A DNA stretch of 64,000 nucleotides from Asterias amurensis (Eukaryota; Echinodermata; Asteroidea; Forcipulatida; Asteriidae), in the NCBI RefSeq assembly GCF_032118995.1, contig NC_092656.1, forward strand, positions 13,630,261-13,694,260, given 5' to 3'. The position numbers were made by a program, and so were the translations under genes. Shown here in pieces: positions 32,592 through 45,700 of this stretch (position 1 is its first letter; each line of letters starts with the position of its first letter). The notes under the pieces are model-generated. The model was not told where the DNA came from, did no database searches, and saw only the letters and a list, made by a program, of their open reading frames with translations.

Positions 32592-33151
32592 ATAGCTGTG
32601 ACGATCGCTGGTCATCTCGCCACCTGTCAAGTTTTCCACCAACAAAGTCGCCCCCTGCAAAGTCGCCCCACTACCCGGATCGCCCCGGGTTGAAACAAAG
32701 TCACCCCCTGGCAATCTCGCCCCCAAACAATGTCGCCCCCTAACAAAGTCACCCCCTGACAATGTCGCCCCCAGCCAATGTCGCCCCCTAGCAAAGTCGC
32801 CCCCAGATGTTGTTCGGAAAATAATTAAGGTACAATAATTATGGTAAAAAAAAATAGTTAAAACATTTTCAGAAAAATTTCCATCTGAAGTAATGTGCTT
32901 GTGGAAGATCTAACCCTAACCTTAACCCTAACCCTAACCCTAACCCTAACCCTAACCCTAACCCTAACCCTTAATTATTTTCTGGGGGCGACTTTGCTAG
33001 GGGGCGACTTTGTTTGGGGGCGACATTGTCAGGGGGCGACTTTGTAACAACTCGGGGCGAGCCGGTGAGGGGGCGACTTTGCAGGGGGCGACTTTGTTGG
33101 TGGCAAGCTTGCTAGGTGGCGAGATGACCAGCCCCCGCTGTGACATAGCTA
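32592..33151. mobile_element. Foldback element built of GGGGGCGAC arrays with a telomeric loop
   Basis: Outer arms: 'GGTCATCTCGCCACC' at about 32610 is mirrored by 'GGTGGCGAGATGACC' at about 33116. The inner arms are arrays of about 15-bp units ('AAAGTCGCCCCCT', 'AATGTCGCCCCC') at 32640-32813, mirrored at 32983-33100. Both arms end at 'AATAATTAAGG'. The loop contains (CCCTAA)n. Confidence 0.85.
32911..32972. repeat. Interstitial telomere-type repeat (TAACCC)n
   Basis: About ten tandem units of TAACCC, all perfect but one (CCTTAACCC). TTAGGG is the standard animal telomere repeat. The tract abuts the right arm of the surrounding foldback. Confidence 0.95.
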
Positions 33152-33531
33152 TCCCAGATGCAGTTAAGCCAAACCGTTTGAGTGTTTTCTAATGTCTGAA
33201 AGGTCCTATAATCAGACCAGTTGTTTCAAACTTGAAAACAAAATTTTATCAAGGAATTTATATCGGTATTACATCTGAACAAATTAGTACGATTTTGTTT
33301 GTAAAGGATGTGAACACAGACTTCGGGCGTTCTTTTTGAAATAAACAACTGATTATAATAACCATGGAGGAATAAATTATTCCTCCATGTAATAACCAAA
33401 GGTAACTTTCCCAAAGTAGGCCACTGGGCGCATTGAGCCATAGTGCTACACACTGACTGTCATAGACGGTATTTGACCTTAGTGCCAGAACAGTGGCATA
33501 ACGTGCTGGACTCGACTCATAGAGTTGGCTG

Positions 33532-33662
33532 GACTTTGATTGCGAATGACGGTCGTTTACGGTAAGTAATCCAAACTCGATACACGCGTATCTCAGTTGG
33601 ACGCGTGTGTGTGTCGAGTTTGGATTACTTACCGTAAACGACCGTCATTCGCAATCAAAGTC
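33532..33662. repeat. Perfect 49-bp inverted repeat just upstream of EIF2B5
   Basis: Arms 33532-33580 and 33614-33662 are exactly complementary over 49 bp, beginning GACTTTGATTGCGAATGACG. The loop is 33 bp and contains a further imperfect match ('ACACGCGT'/'ACGCGTGTG'). The right arm ends 62 bp before the EIF2B5 ATG, in the promoter or 5' UTR. Confidence 0.95.
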
Positions 33663-33724
33663 AACACACACACACATGCAGCATGCAGTCGTCGAACTCA
33701 TGAACTTGCATCACCACGCACATC

Positions 33725-36700
33725 ATGGCGGCGAATACGAAGAAAAGTAAAGGAAAAGGAGACAACGTTTTGCAGCAAGAAGATGTTCTGCAAGCCGTGG
33801 TATTAGCTGATAGTTTTAATGTGAAGTTTGCACCAATCACGTTGGAGAGACCACGGGTGAGGATGATCACTTGGTTTAGAGCTAACAACTGATCCTTTGA
33901 TGATTTTATTTTTAATTAACTAACAAAATATTTTGCTCAACAAACTTATTCAATCCAAGTTATTCCACCATCAATCCAGATGTTGTGGGTCTGGATCTGG
34001 ATCTATACTGCAATCAATCTCCCAATGTAGGGATGTATAGGTTGCAGGTGTGTGGTGTTGGGGACTCTAATTACTATAATGCGCTCTACTTTTGATATTT
34101 AACAGGTTTAAGTTGTGCAGGCTTTTTTTAATGTATCAGGTGAGGGAGCTTCTCTTACAGCAGCTGGGAGGAGGTTCCATTCTGCTGTAGTTTTTCGGTA
34201 GGAACTAGTGTATGTAGCAATCCTTGTTTGCGGGTACTCTGATGAAGGATATTGATTTTGTTGAACGAGTTTGTACTCCAGTCATTTTGTTTGGGTTTTG
34301 ATTTAGATGATCAGAATTTATTGCAGCTCTATGATGTATGGACTTGTAAAGTAAGGCAGGCCTGTGTGCTTCGTTTTTGAAAGGGCAAAGGCACCAAGGC
34401 ATTTTCTCTTTGACAAAGGGCACCCTATGAGGAAATTGTAAATTTCTACTGGAGCATTTCAAGGGCACCAAGGCAATGGCAAGGGGCAACGAAGGCAATT
34501 GCCTCCGTTGCCTCCGTGAAGTATCAGGCCTGGTAAGGATAGGCGTGCAGCCATTCTGCGCTCCTCGAGAGGTTTCCAACCCAGAGTTGAGATAATTGAG
34601 GAGTCACTATCGGTCTTAGTGTATCTGTTTGAAACAAATCATGCAGCTCTGCGTTCGACTGCCTCAAGTTGGATTATGTTTTTTGTGTGAAATGGATCCC
34701 AGATACTAGCACAATACTCCAGGCGTGGGAGGACTAAGGTCTTGTACGCTGCTTCCTTTACTCGTGGGGAACAGCTGTGGGGATTTCTACGTATGAGTCC
34801 TAAAATTTGGTTTCCCTTTGTAGCTACCTTGCCGATGTGCTGTGCCCAAGTCAGGAACTGTTTATATGTACCCCTAACCCTAAATAGGTATGGGATATAA
34901 GTTAATAACGTTGTCCAAGTCGTGACCATTGAGAGAGTAGCTTGTTGTGAGTGGTGTCTTTTTACGCGTTATGTGCATAGCATTTGGAGACATTAAATTC
35001 CATTTGCCATTTAGATGCCCAGTTCTGTAATCTGTATGTCTTTCTGTAGCTCTGTACTTTCAGTTAGTGAAGTCATCTCTCAGTAGACGACGCAGTCATC
35101 TGCGAGCATTCTAACCCGGGAAGTTAAAGACTTAGGAAGATCATTTAAGTATAAGATGAATAAGAGAGGACCCATGACTGTACCTTGTGATACTCCGGAT
35201 GTCAGGATGTAACACAGGTGGGCGGATGACTCTCCATCTATAAAAAATATATAACAACTTGTTGTGTGCGAGTGGTGAGGAAGCATTCAATCCATTTTAG
35301 TAGGGAACCTTGGATGTACCCACTTGCTGACGTTTTCTTAAGAGTCCCTGGTGGGGTACTTTGTCGAAAGCTTTGGAGAAGTCCATTATGAGATCCATCT
35401 GGCTTTTGGTGTCTAGGCATCTTGTGATATCATCTATAACATTAACAAGTTGGGTTTCACATGATCTTTCCTTACGTAAACCATGTTGTTCATCCTGATA
35501 GGATATGATGACTTCAAGATGCAACATTATATGAGAGTGAATAATATGCTCAAGAGTTTTACAACAAATAGATGTTAGTGATATATATGGGTCGAGAAAG
35601 TCCTTGAACTGAAGGATTTAGTTCGTACGGATGGTATGGTGAGGAGATGTTGTGATGAAAAACGGAGTGGACAGGCTGGAACATAAGGGATGATGAGGTC
35701 AGACAGGTAGCTGGGGCATGTTCCATGGATTGCTTTAAAAGTAGTGATGAGGAGCTTGTATTGAATTCTAAAAGAGATGGGAAGCCAGTGTAATTCTTTT
35801 AGAACCGGAGTGATGTGTTTGCGCTTAGTAGAACGTTAAACCAGACGGGCAGCGGAATTCTGGATACGTTGATGTTTAGCTATGTCTTTTTGGGGAATGT
35901 CAAACAAGAGAGAGTTGCAGTTATCCAGAAGAGAGCTTACAAATGAGTGGACCAGAATTTCTGTAGTTTGCTTAAAGTTGAGAAGATGGCGCACTTTGCC
36001 GATTCTATAAAGTGCGAACGAGGCTTTGCGACATACTATGTTCAGATGCTGGCGTAGAGATAGATGGCTGTCTAGTGTCACCCCAAGATGACACCCCACT
36101 GCACCACTACATGAGACCCGGGTCTCACCAATGTGTACAGGAGGTAATTAGAGGCTTAGAGGCTTAGAAACGTCGAGTTAACCCAACGGTTCTTTTCAGA
36201 ACCACCCAACTTATTTAGAGATTGTTATTACATGGTGTTACCGCAAACTCTTCTATATCTTAGAGGCTTTGTTAAGCTTGTGCACAATCACCCTCCTCAA
36301 ATGCACAGACAGTAGTCATGGTAGTTATGTTTTAAATGATAATTCTTCTTCTGGTAAGTTTGTTCAGCCCCGATGTTCTTTCTAGCCAGGGCATGAACTC
36401 TAAGCATTCTCTTCATCAGGTTTTGTGCATATTATTCGTGAGGCTGGTCTTTCTCCACACTAAATACTTTTCATTTCAAAAACTAGTTCTACCAGTTCTA
36501 TTGAGTCCTGAAAACTCTTTCCTAGAATTACAATGTCAACAAATATGCCAAAACACGTTCCCAAGTGAGACCCCTTAGTATTAGTGTCATAGCCCACTGG
36601 AAAGTAGCCGGGGCATTGCTAACCCGTACCTGGTGATAAAGGCAGTTTTGTGCATATCTTTTTGGGGCATTTCAATTTGATAATACCCGCAACTCATATC

Positions 36701-39700
36701 TAGTGTATTGAAAAATGCCTTCCCTTTTAACACCCCATCTAGAGGCATTCTTCAATATTTGGAAGCGGAAACGCATCCCTGATGGTTACATTATTGAGGT
36801 CCCTGTAATCTATGCAATAACGGACCTGGCCACTCATGCCGTCACGCCTGGCTGGTTTATTGCATAATCACCACACAGCTATGGTCGTACTAAACAAAAC
36901 AACTTTCCAAGTGTTTATTACTATTAGTGTTATTTAATATTTCATTATTTCAGGCCTTGTTACCACTGGTAAACTGCCCGCTGATAGATTACACTCTAGA
37001 GTTCCTTGCAAGTGCAGGGATGCAGGAAGTGTTTGTCTTTTGCTGTGCTCATGCAGATCAACTCAAACAACACATACGGTAAGTTTGTCTCCATTGTGAA
37101 ATATCAAAGTATAATTTTCTGTATCAGGCCTAATAGCTAGTATGTAAAGATGTCTGATTGTGTTTATAAGTAAATTATGTTGTCATGAATAGTCTTGAGC
37201 GACACAATTGGTTCACAACACAGGTTCATGTAGCTGGGATTATATAACTGACATACAGATCCATGTCATTTGATTGGTGGAACGTACTTCACATGACATT
37301 CACTATTACTCCCATCCGCAACGGCGATCAAAAAGACCTATTCGCCCACGGGGAATAGCATTTCCGATTCAATAGTTAGGATCATCGTAGTTCCCAATGT
37401 TTTTGAGCAGTACAGCGCCGCCGCGCCGCTGCTAAAACAAAGGAGCACCTGTGCAAAAGGTTATGATCCGATTTGTGCACTGTTGCTGCTACGGGGCGCT
37501 ATATGATTTTTGGTTGTCAGTAATTTGTGTGATTTTTCATAATGTTATACTTTTAAAATTTATTTTTGTGGAGGCACGATTAAGCGAGTAGTTGAAAAAT
37601 GGTAAGTCACAACTCGACTAAGCAATCAATAGTTGCAACTACAACACTAGTAGTCTCACTGTTCGCCCAGGCTTAATGCCTGAACTACGTTACTAACTAC
37701 TAGCTAGCACGAATGTGCTACCAAAAAATGTAAATGAGAAGGGTCTACCATGCAAATTTTCCCGTATTCAAACAATTTTGGGACAACTTTAGTTTTAGAA
37801 GTTCACGGTCTATTCTGTTCTAAAACATGATGTAATTCTGATGCCTCTCTGTTTCCTTGTTCTGAGTGTTTTTCAAAGTTTTTACAAGTGGTGTTACTTG
37901 TCTGACAAAATGTGCAGTGCTATTATCAGACAAGAGGCGCCAACCAGGAGAAGGTTTTTGATGTGGCATTTGTGATTCTTAAACTAATTTTTGTCCACCC
38001 CTCCTCCATACAGGGCTTCCAAGTGGAACCATAAGAGCTCTCACTGTACGGTCACAACCATAGTATCAGAAGGCTGCGGCTCCATGGGGGATGCTCTACG
38101 AGAGATTGAACGTAAATCTATGATCAGGTCTCACTTTGTTCTAGTGAGTGGTGATCTCGTGTCTAACATGCCGCTAAAAGAGCTAATTGATCAGCATAAG
38201 TGAGTAGTCCTAGGACCAAGAGTTTCCCCACAAGGGTCGAAATTTTACTAGATTTTCATGGTTCCAGCAAGAAAAGTAGGGTCATGCATTTTATAGATTG
38301 GTTGTCAACGTAATGTAGATTTGTAGGCAAAATTATAAAGAAAGATACCATAAAAGTCACATGTGAAAGTTTCAGTTGAGTATAGCGCTACTTGCTGAGA
38401 AAACAGCAACAAACTGTCAACAGTACTTTCACATGAAGTTCAAATTCATCTTATTTAGCAAGGTGACAGTAGTTACCAACCATCCCTGGCCGCACCATCC
38501 GCAAACAGGTCATGTACCCTCAAAGATCTGAGAAACGCTATCAGTCTTTATGGTCATAAAGAATGTGTTGTATTACTGTACATATTGTAGCGTAGACTTA
38601 GCTTTCCCAGTTCACACAGTTTTTATGGAGACAAGGAGAGTTTTTCTTGTGTTTTCTAGGTGCTATAGTGAGATTTTATTTACGCGATAAAACTTCAAAC
38701 TTTACCATAGACTAAACATAAGTTCTTTTAGCCATTAATTTTGACACTGCTTTACAAAAATCACCAAATGCAGAAACAGGCAATGGTGCGCTTTATGTAG
38801 GAGACCCTTCCCTGGCTACCTGGTTAGCCAATCGCCGGGGGCGGCCAGCAGACGAAGCTCCAAAGCCGAGTTGTGCTGGTGTCCCCTACCGGCTGATCGA
38901 CTTTGCTTTAAGACTATCTATGTAGAAAATATGTAGAAGACTAATTTTCCTTTGTTTTACAGAGAGCGATTTAGGGCTGATAAATCCTCCGCGATGACTT
39001 TAGTCTTCAAGAAGGCGTTCCCTGGTCACAGAACAAGGAGCTTAGAAGATGAGATTGTGATTGCCACAGACAGCACACAAAGGATACTCAACTACCAGAA
39101 AATGCACGGCAAGACAAAAGCTAGGTTTCCCTTGGTGAGTTATCTCAAATGGTTTAAAGGCACTGCACACGTGTGGTTATTATCAAAGACCAGTATTGTC
39201 ACTAGGTGTATCCCATTGTATGCATAAAATAACAAACCTGCGAAAATTTGGGTTCAACTGGTCATCGGAGTTGCGAGAAAATTATGCAAGAAAAAACACC
39301 CTCGTTGGACGAATTTGTGTGCTTTCAGATAGGAATAAAATACTTCTAGCTTGAAGTCTTTTATTATTTTAGTGGGAAATAACCTCTTTCTCACAATGTT
39401 TTATACTACAATCAACAGCTCTCCAATGCTTGTTACCAAGTAAGTTTTTAAGTTAATATTTGTTTTGAGTAATTACCAAGCGTAGACCTTCCCTTTAAGA
39501 ACAACCTCAAAAAGCTAGGCATTTATGGTTCAAAATGCTAGAAAAAAGGGGGCTCTGACAGTTAAGGTTTAAAATATGTTCTTAGTTTACCAACTCATTG
39601 TTTTGATGTTAATGCTCAGATTGTATTCAGAAGATTGAGTTAATATGTAGAAGATTACATGCACTTTGGGTTTCCTTGCAGAGTTTATTTGAGGAGAATT

Positions 39701-42700
39701 GTCAGATGAGTCTACGCTATGACCTGATGCACAGCCACATCAGTATCTGCTCACCTAGGGTCGCTGAGCTGTTTGTCGACAACTTTGACTACCAGACTAT
39801 GTCAGATTTCATCCGTGGGGTACTTCTTAATGAAGAGGTAAACATCGAGATTGTGGGATTCTGAGGGTTAAGGGATTTCACACAAGAAAGGGTGTGTTAA
39901 AGGCAGGGTATCAGTAAAATCCCAGTAACTCAAACTGGTCATTGGACCAAAATTTACAACTATTGGACCTGAATATTCTTTTCTTGTATTAATTGCCAAA
40001 TAAAATAATATCAAACAAGGAAAAACAAAATAAATTTTACTTGATTTGCATTACGCTAATTCAGTTTACACATGCCCTTGCATGGTCATAAATACTGCAA
40101 AATGGGGCCAATACAATACAAATCAGTTCTCCATGCACACACCATGCTGTCAGACCTAAAATGGACGGTTTGTTTATTAAATTGATGTTGGCACCCTTAC
40201 TGAGTTCACCATTTATTTATAACTTTATATTCATCAATATAGATTGAAGGCAACAAGCTTTATGTTCACGTCATAGAAGAAGAGTATGCAGCAAGAGTTA
40301 CAAATCTACCAATGTATGATTCTATAAGGTATGTAGTTTATTCATTTCCAAAGAGTAAGGAAGTGTCCAGGCAGAGCGGTTAAGAGCACGGAATTTAAAC
40401 TCTGGTGTTTCTGATCAGCAGAGTGTGGGTTAGAGTCCCAGTCGTGACACTGGTGTTATTATGCATGACACTTAACCATTGCTTCGTCCTTTGGATGGGA
40501 CATAAAGCCGATGGTCCCATGTGTTGTGTAACGCATGTAAAAGAACCCAGTGCACTTATTGAAAAAAGGAGAGGTTTGCCCTGGTGTTCCTGGTTTGATC
40601 AACAGCATATTGTGCCACAGCACTTTTTAAAAGCATTTTATGGTGCTACTGGAGTAAACCTCATGCTGGAGTAAACCTCATAATTCAAACATACATGTAC
40701 CCCACATACCATGCAGGAAAACACTGAATGTTAAGGCACCTTGAGCGTTACTGAGTGACGGATATGCGCGCTATATAAGAAACCACTATTCTTATTATTA
40801 TTATTAATAAAGTCGCAGCCAAACAGTTTAGTACACTAGACTGAAGTTGTGACATGTATGAGAGCTAAGTCATCTAAGTTATTTGTTGGTTTTTGGAACC
40901 GTTTAATTGTTTTAATCCTATATAAATGTAGATGTATACAATAAAACTAACATGTGAACATTTCTCAGATTGAGTATTCCAATGAGGGATTATTTTTCTT
41001 GCACAGACAAAACCATCTGGTATTGGGAATCTCTTAAAAATGCTACCACATTTTTGCAATGAAATCAGATTTATCTTATATATCTACAATTTGGAAAACC
41101 AAAGGTAGGGCCTATACTTTACCTGTGAACATTTTATGTGTTGAGAAATGCTTAAACTAAATTAAACATTTTAATTAATGAGATACATGTCTTTCCTTGT
41201 AGTAAGGATGTGATTCGGAGGTGGTCTCACCCAATGGTGCCAGACAACTTAACAGCTGAAGGAGAAGGCTACAAGCTTGGCAGGCACAATGTATATTTAG
41301 CCAGTAATGTCACATTAGAAAGGTTAGTGAACTTATTTGCATTTATGTTAATTGTTGTTCTATTTTATTTGGGGTTGAACGAACAAGAACAAGAGCAAGA
41401 CTAAGGCCTGGTTCATACTTCCTGCGAATCAAATGTGAAGCAAATTTGACGTCACAACTCTTTTTGCTGCAAATATTTGCAAACGTTGAGCACAGTTCTA
41501 CTGCTGCGAATTATTCATTGCGAATTTGTGACGTCAAAATTCATATCACATTCGCATTAGCAGGAAGTATGAATCGGGCTTTACACCTGCAACCTGATTT
41601 ATCTACAAACTGAGATATTTACCCCTAACAAAAATATTGCCGAAATAGGCGAGTTAAAACCGATCGTCACTGGTTCAAGTCCCACCCTAGTAAACTTGTC
41701 TTTGTTCAAAATTATGATTCAAAATTTGATTCTGGTGATTGGTCTTTAGAGTGATATTAAAGTAAAATGTGTTAGGTAAGATAAGAATGAAGAAAGGGAG
41801 AGGAGTGTGTACAGGGAACCTTGTTCTCGGGGGGGGGGGGGGTAATCCATCTCCCCGTGCATGCCTTGCTCGCTTGTAATTTAGTTTTACTTAGGGCCAA
41901 GGCTGATCCACTCTTCACGCCCACTTAAAAGATTTGAGTACTTTTTCAAAATGTCCACAGATTTACATTAAACTTACATAGTAATGATAGTAGAAATATT
42001 CCCTCGAAGTATAACTTGCTGAGTTGCTGTACTTGTACTACTTTGGCAGTAAAAAGCGTTAACATGGTGCCATTCTATGCTGAATCTGCTTTCAGGGGTA
42101 GTATTCTACAGGAAGACGTCGTTGTGGGTCAGGGAACTACTATCGGCACTAACACCTTTATCACACATTCAGTTATTGGTAAAAACTGTCAAATAGGTGA
42201 GTATACAAATTTGGGAATATTTCCCAAGGTAGGTTTTATGTATCAAGAGCTTTTAAGGGATTTTGATTCTGGATAACATGGTGTTTTCTTTGGGCATCTT
42301 TGGCTTCAGTGTATTTCTAAGCCATTTAATGCAACAAATTGATTCTACTTAAACTATGTAAATCAGTGTGCCTCTGAAATATATTATTTAATTTCTCGTG
42401 TTAGTATTATTTTGTACTTTTTTTTATTTTTATTTTTTTTCATGATTTGATTTTTCGTCTGAGGATCAGGGGCCAATTTCATTTCACTGCTTAACAGTAA
42501 GCAAATTTTTGTGCTTGCTTTTGCAGAAAATTTTGCTTTAGTATAAGCGTAAGCATACTAAACAGGTTAGCAAGAAAATTAATTGCCAGCTTGCTCATCC
42601 ACCTGGATTTGCATTGTTACGCCATTCATTTTCAAACAGTTAGCATTGGAAGGTAAGCATTGCTTTGTGTGATACGGTGCTATGCAACGCTATGAAATGG

Positions 42701-45700
42701 AAATTCGCGCCGTAAGCAAACAATCTGCCACTAGGCAGCATTATGAAATGGAGCAATGATCCATAAAGCCTTTAGGGTATGATGCAACCTGTAGCATAAT
42801 ATTCATTTCATAGCTGACTGCCGCTCACCCATGTGTCACCACAAACAACGCAAACTGCAAGCTGACATGCCGGTGGTTCTTATAAACAGATTTGATGCAC
42901 AATGCAGTATCCATTGATGTTTATAAAACACACTCTGTGTGTTAATATGAAATTTCTGCTAGAGAAGATGCAAAATCTTGCTTACCAGCATGACCAGTCA
43001 TCAGCCTTATGAAATTTGGCCATGGTCTTGGCCTTTATAAGCTAAAAAAATTCCCATTTCAAATCCTTTGTATAAATCAATGATTTTTCTAACCGAATTA
43101 CTTTGCATTTCCACTAGGTGAGAATGTCAAACTGGAGAACACCTACGTATGGGACAACGTAACGATAGAATCTGACTGCAAGCTGAACATGGCTGTTCTA
43201 TGTGACAGGGTTCACATCAAAGATAGCGTCATTGTAAACTCTGGATGTATTATCTCATTCGGGGTAGGTTCTCAAAGACAGCTCAATACATACAAGTTTA
43301 AAGGAACACGTTGCCTTGGATCGGACGAGTTGGTCAAAACAAAAGCGTTTGTAACCGTTTTTTATAAAATGCATATGGTTGGAAAGATGTTTTAAAAGTA
43401 GAATACAATGATCCACACAAGTTTGCCTCGAAATTGCGTGGTTTTCCTTCTACTGTGCGAACTAACATGGTCGGCCATTTATGGGAGTCAAAATTTTGAC
43501 CCCCATAAATGGCCGACGTGTTAGTCGACAAGGTAAAAGGAAAACCACGCAATTTCGAGGCATGTTTGTGTGGATCATTGTATTCTACTTTTACAACATC
43601 TTTCTACCCATATGCATTTTATAAAAAACGGTTACAAACGCTTTTCAAAGACCAACTCGACCGATCCAAGGCAACGTGTTCCTTTAATTAAAGAATATTA
43701 AATATGGTTTTACCCATAAACTCAGTACTTTCTTGAGCTTTGTGAAAAAAAATCACATGCATTTTACCCATGACCTTTGCAATTCTAAAGCACTGCAATT
43801 CTAGAGCAGTGTCTTACCAACTAAACCACTGAGAATGTCCGGTAGCTAGAGGCAGTTCAAATAATAAAGTTCACAGTAATAAAGACACAAACCTTTTCTG
43901 ATTACCCCTCTCTCATCACTCCTTGGGAAACCGCTCTTTCTCTCGGTCTGGTCCTTCCCTATGGAACTCACTCCCCATCAAACTCAAAAAGGAAACTTTC
44001 TTCAACACGCCCAAGAACCAACTTAAGACCCACCTCTTCACACAAGCTGCTTCTCCTTCTGTTTATTTTGTGTTTAATTAGTTCCTTCAGTTGTTAGCTT
44101 TGTTAGGGTTCCTGCGCCAGGAGTGTCACCTGTGACAGACATGGCGCATTACAAGTTTCCTTTATTATTATTATTGTTATTAATAACTAATTTTTACCCA
44201 TATACCCTAATAACATGCCTGTGACTGTTTTTCACAGAACTCGGGTAAGTACTGAGTATACAGTGCTATAAAACACACATCGGTGTATATGGGTTAAACC
44301 AAAACTATACACATGTTGCACTGTGTCTTGCACTTCTTGCTTGCAAACTATTTTGTTGCCATATGGAAAGGTTTGCTGTAACACCATGTAATGACTATCT
44401 CTAAATGAGTTAGGGTGGTTCTCAACTTGCCGTTTCGATCAGTATGCTCTGATTGTAGAGAATAGTCATTACATGGTGTTACCTTTCCATATCGTATTTC
44501 CACCATGCAAAGTTTCAAAGCCTACTTATTTTGTTGCCCTTGCCTGCCCCCACCCCCGACCCTCAAATGGAAATGTCTAGTTCTGTAACTGCTTCTGTTA
44601 TTTTTAACAATTTGCTGTCTATCTCACTTTTTATGAATGAACATGTAAACCATTCAACGACAAAAGTGAAAACGATTCAAATGTTTCAATTACTTTTTCC
44701 AGGTCAAAGTGGGGCCTGGTGTCACCCTCCCTCCAGGCACACTCCTAACAAGATACCCCCCTGGCCACAGTGTATTTGACCAGGACCACAGTGACATGGA
44801 CCATACCATGCAACCGATTGGGGATGTTCCAGTGGATATAGATGTTATTGGGGAAGGGGGTGAAGGCTATGTATGGAATGCAACACAAGATGAAGATGAG
44901 GAGGAAGAAGTCCTCAGACAACAACTGCTAGGTAAAAATATCTTATTACAGTGACCTCCTATTTGCTTCTTAGAGGCACTGCACTCCTCTTGTAATTGTC
45001 AAAGACCAGTCTTCTCACTCGGTGTATCTCAATATGTGCACAAAATAACAAACCAGCGACAATTTTAACAGAATTGGTCATCGAAGTTGCAAGATAATAG
45101 TGGAAAAAAATACACCCTTGACACAAGAAGTTGTGTGCTCTCAGATGCTTGATTTCGAGACCTCAAAATCTAATTGTGAGGTCTCGAAATCATAGTTGTG
45201 GAAAATTACTTCTTTCTCGAAAACTATGTTACTTCAGAGGGAGCCGTTTCTCACAATGTTCAAACTATCAACAGCTGTCCATTACTCGTTACCAAGTGAG
45301 TGTTTATGCTGACAATTATTCTGAGCAATTACTAAAAGTGTCCACTGCCTTTAAAGGCGCTGGACACTTTTGGTAATTGCCAAAGACCAGTATTCTCACT
45401 TGGTGTATCCCAACATATGCATACAATAACAATTGTTTATCAAAGTTGCAAAAGAATGATGAAAGAAAAAACACCATTGTTGCACAAATAATTTTGCTTT
45501 TAGATTCATATGTAATAAAAGACCTCAAACCTGAATACTTTTATTGTTTGATTGAGAAATTACCTCTTTCTCTGCCTTTCACACAAGTTCTCAGATCCAC
45601 CACTAAGTGACGCTCCATGCACTTCAACATTCCGTATTTTCCTGCATGGTATGTTGGGCTATGTTTGAAGTGTAAGACCCAATCTAATGGTTTACAAGAT

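Noticed and set aside
32580..33192. Gly/Asp-rich open frames resembling a collagen or repeat protein
   Set aside because: They are translations of the GGGGGCGAC tandem units of the foldback on either strand.
36954..37078. EIF2B5 exon 2 as part of the retroelement upstream
   Set aside because: The exon matches eIF2B epsilon and is on the opposite strand to the reverse-transcriptase relic, with clean splice sites.
42059..42095. Earlier acceptor for EIF2B5 exon 8 near 42049
   Set aside because: Using it puts a TAA in frame at once; the acceptor at 42095 gives the conserved beta-helix sequence in the right phase.
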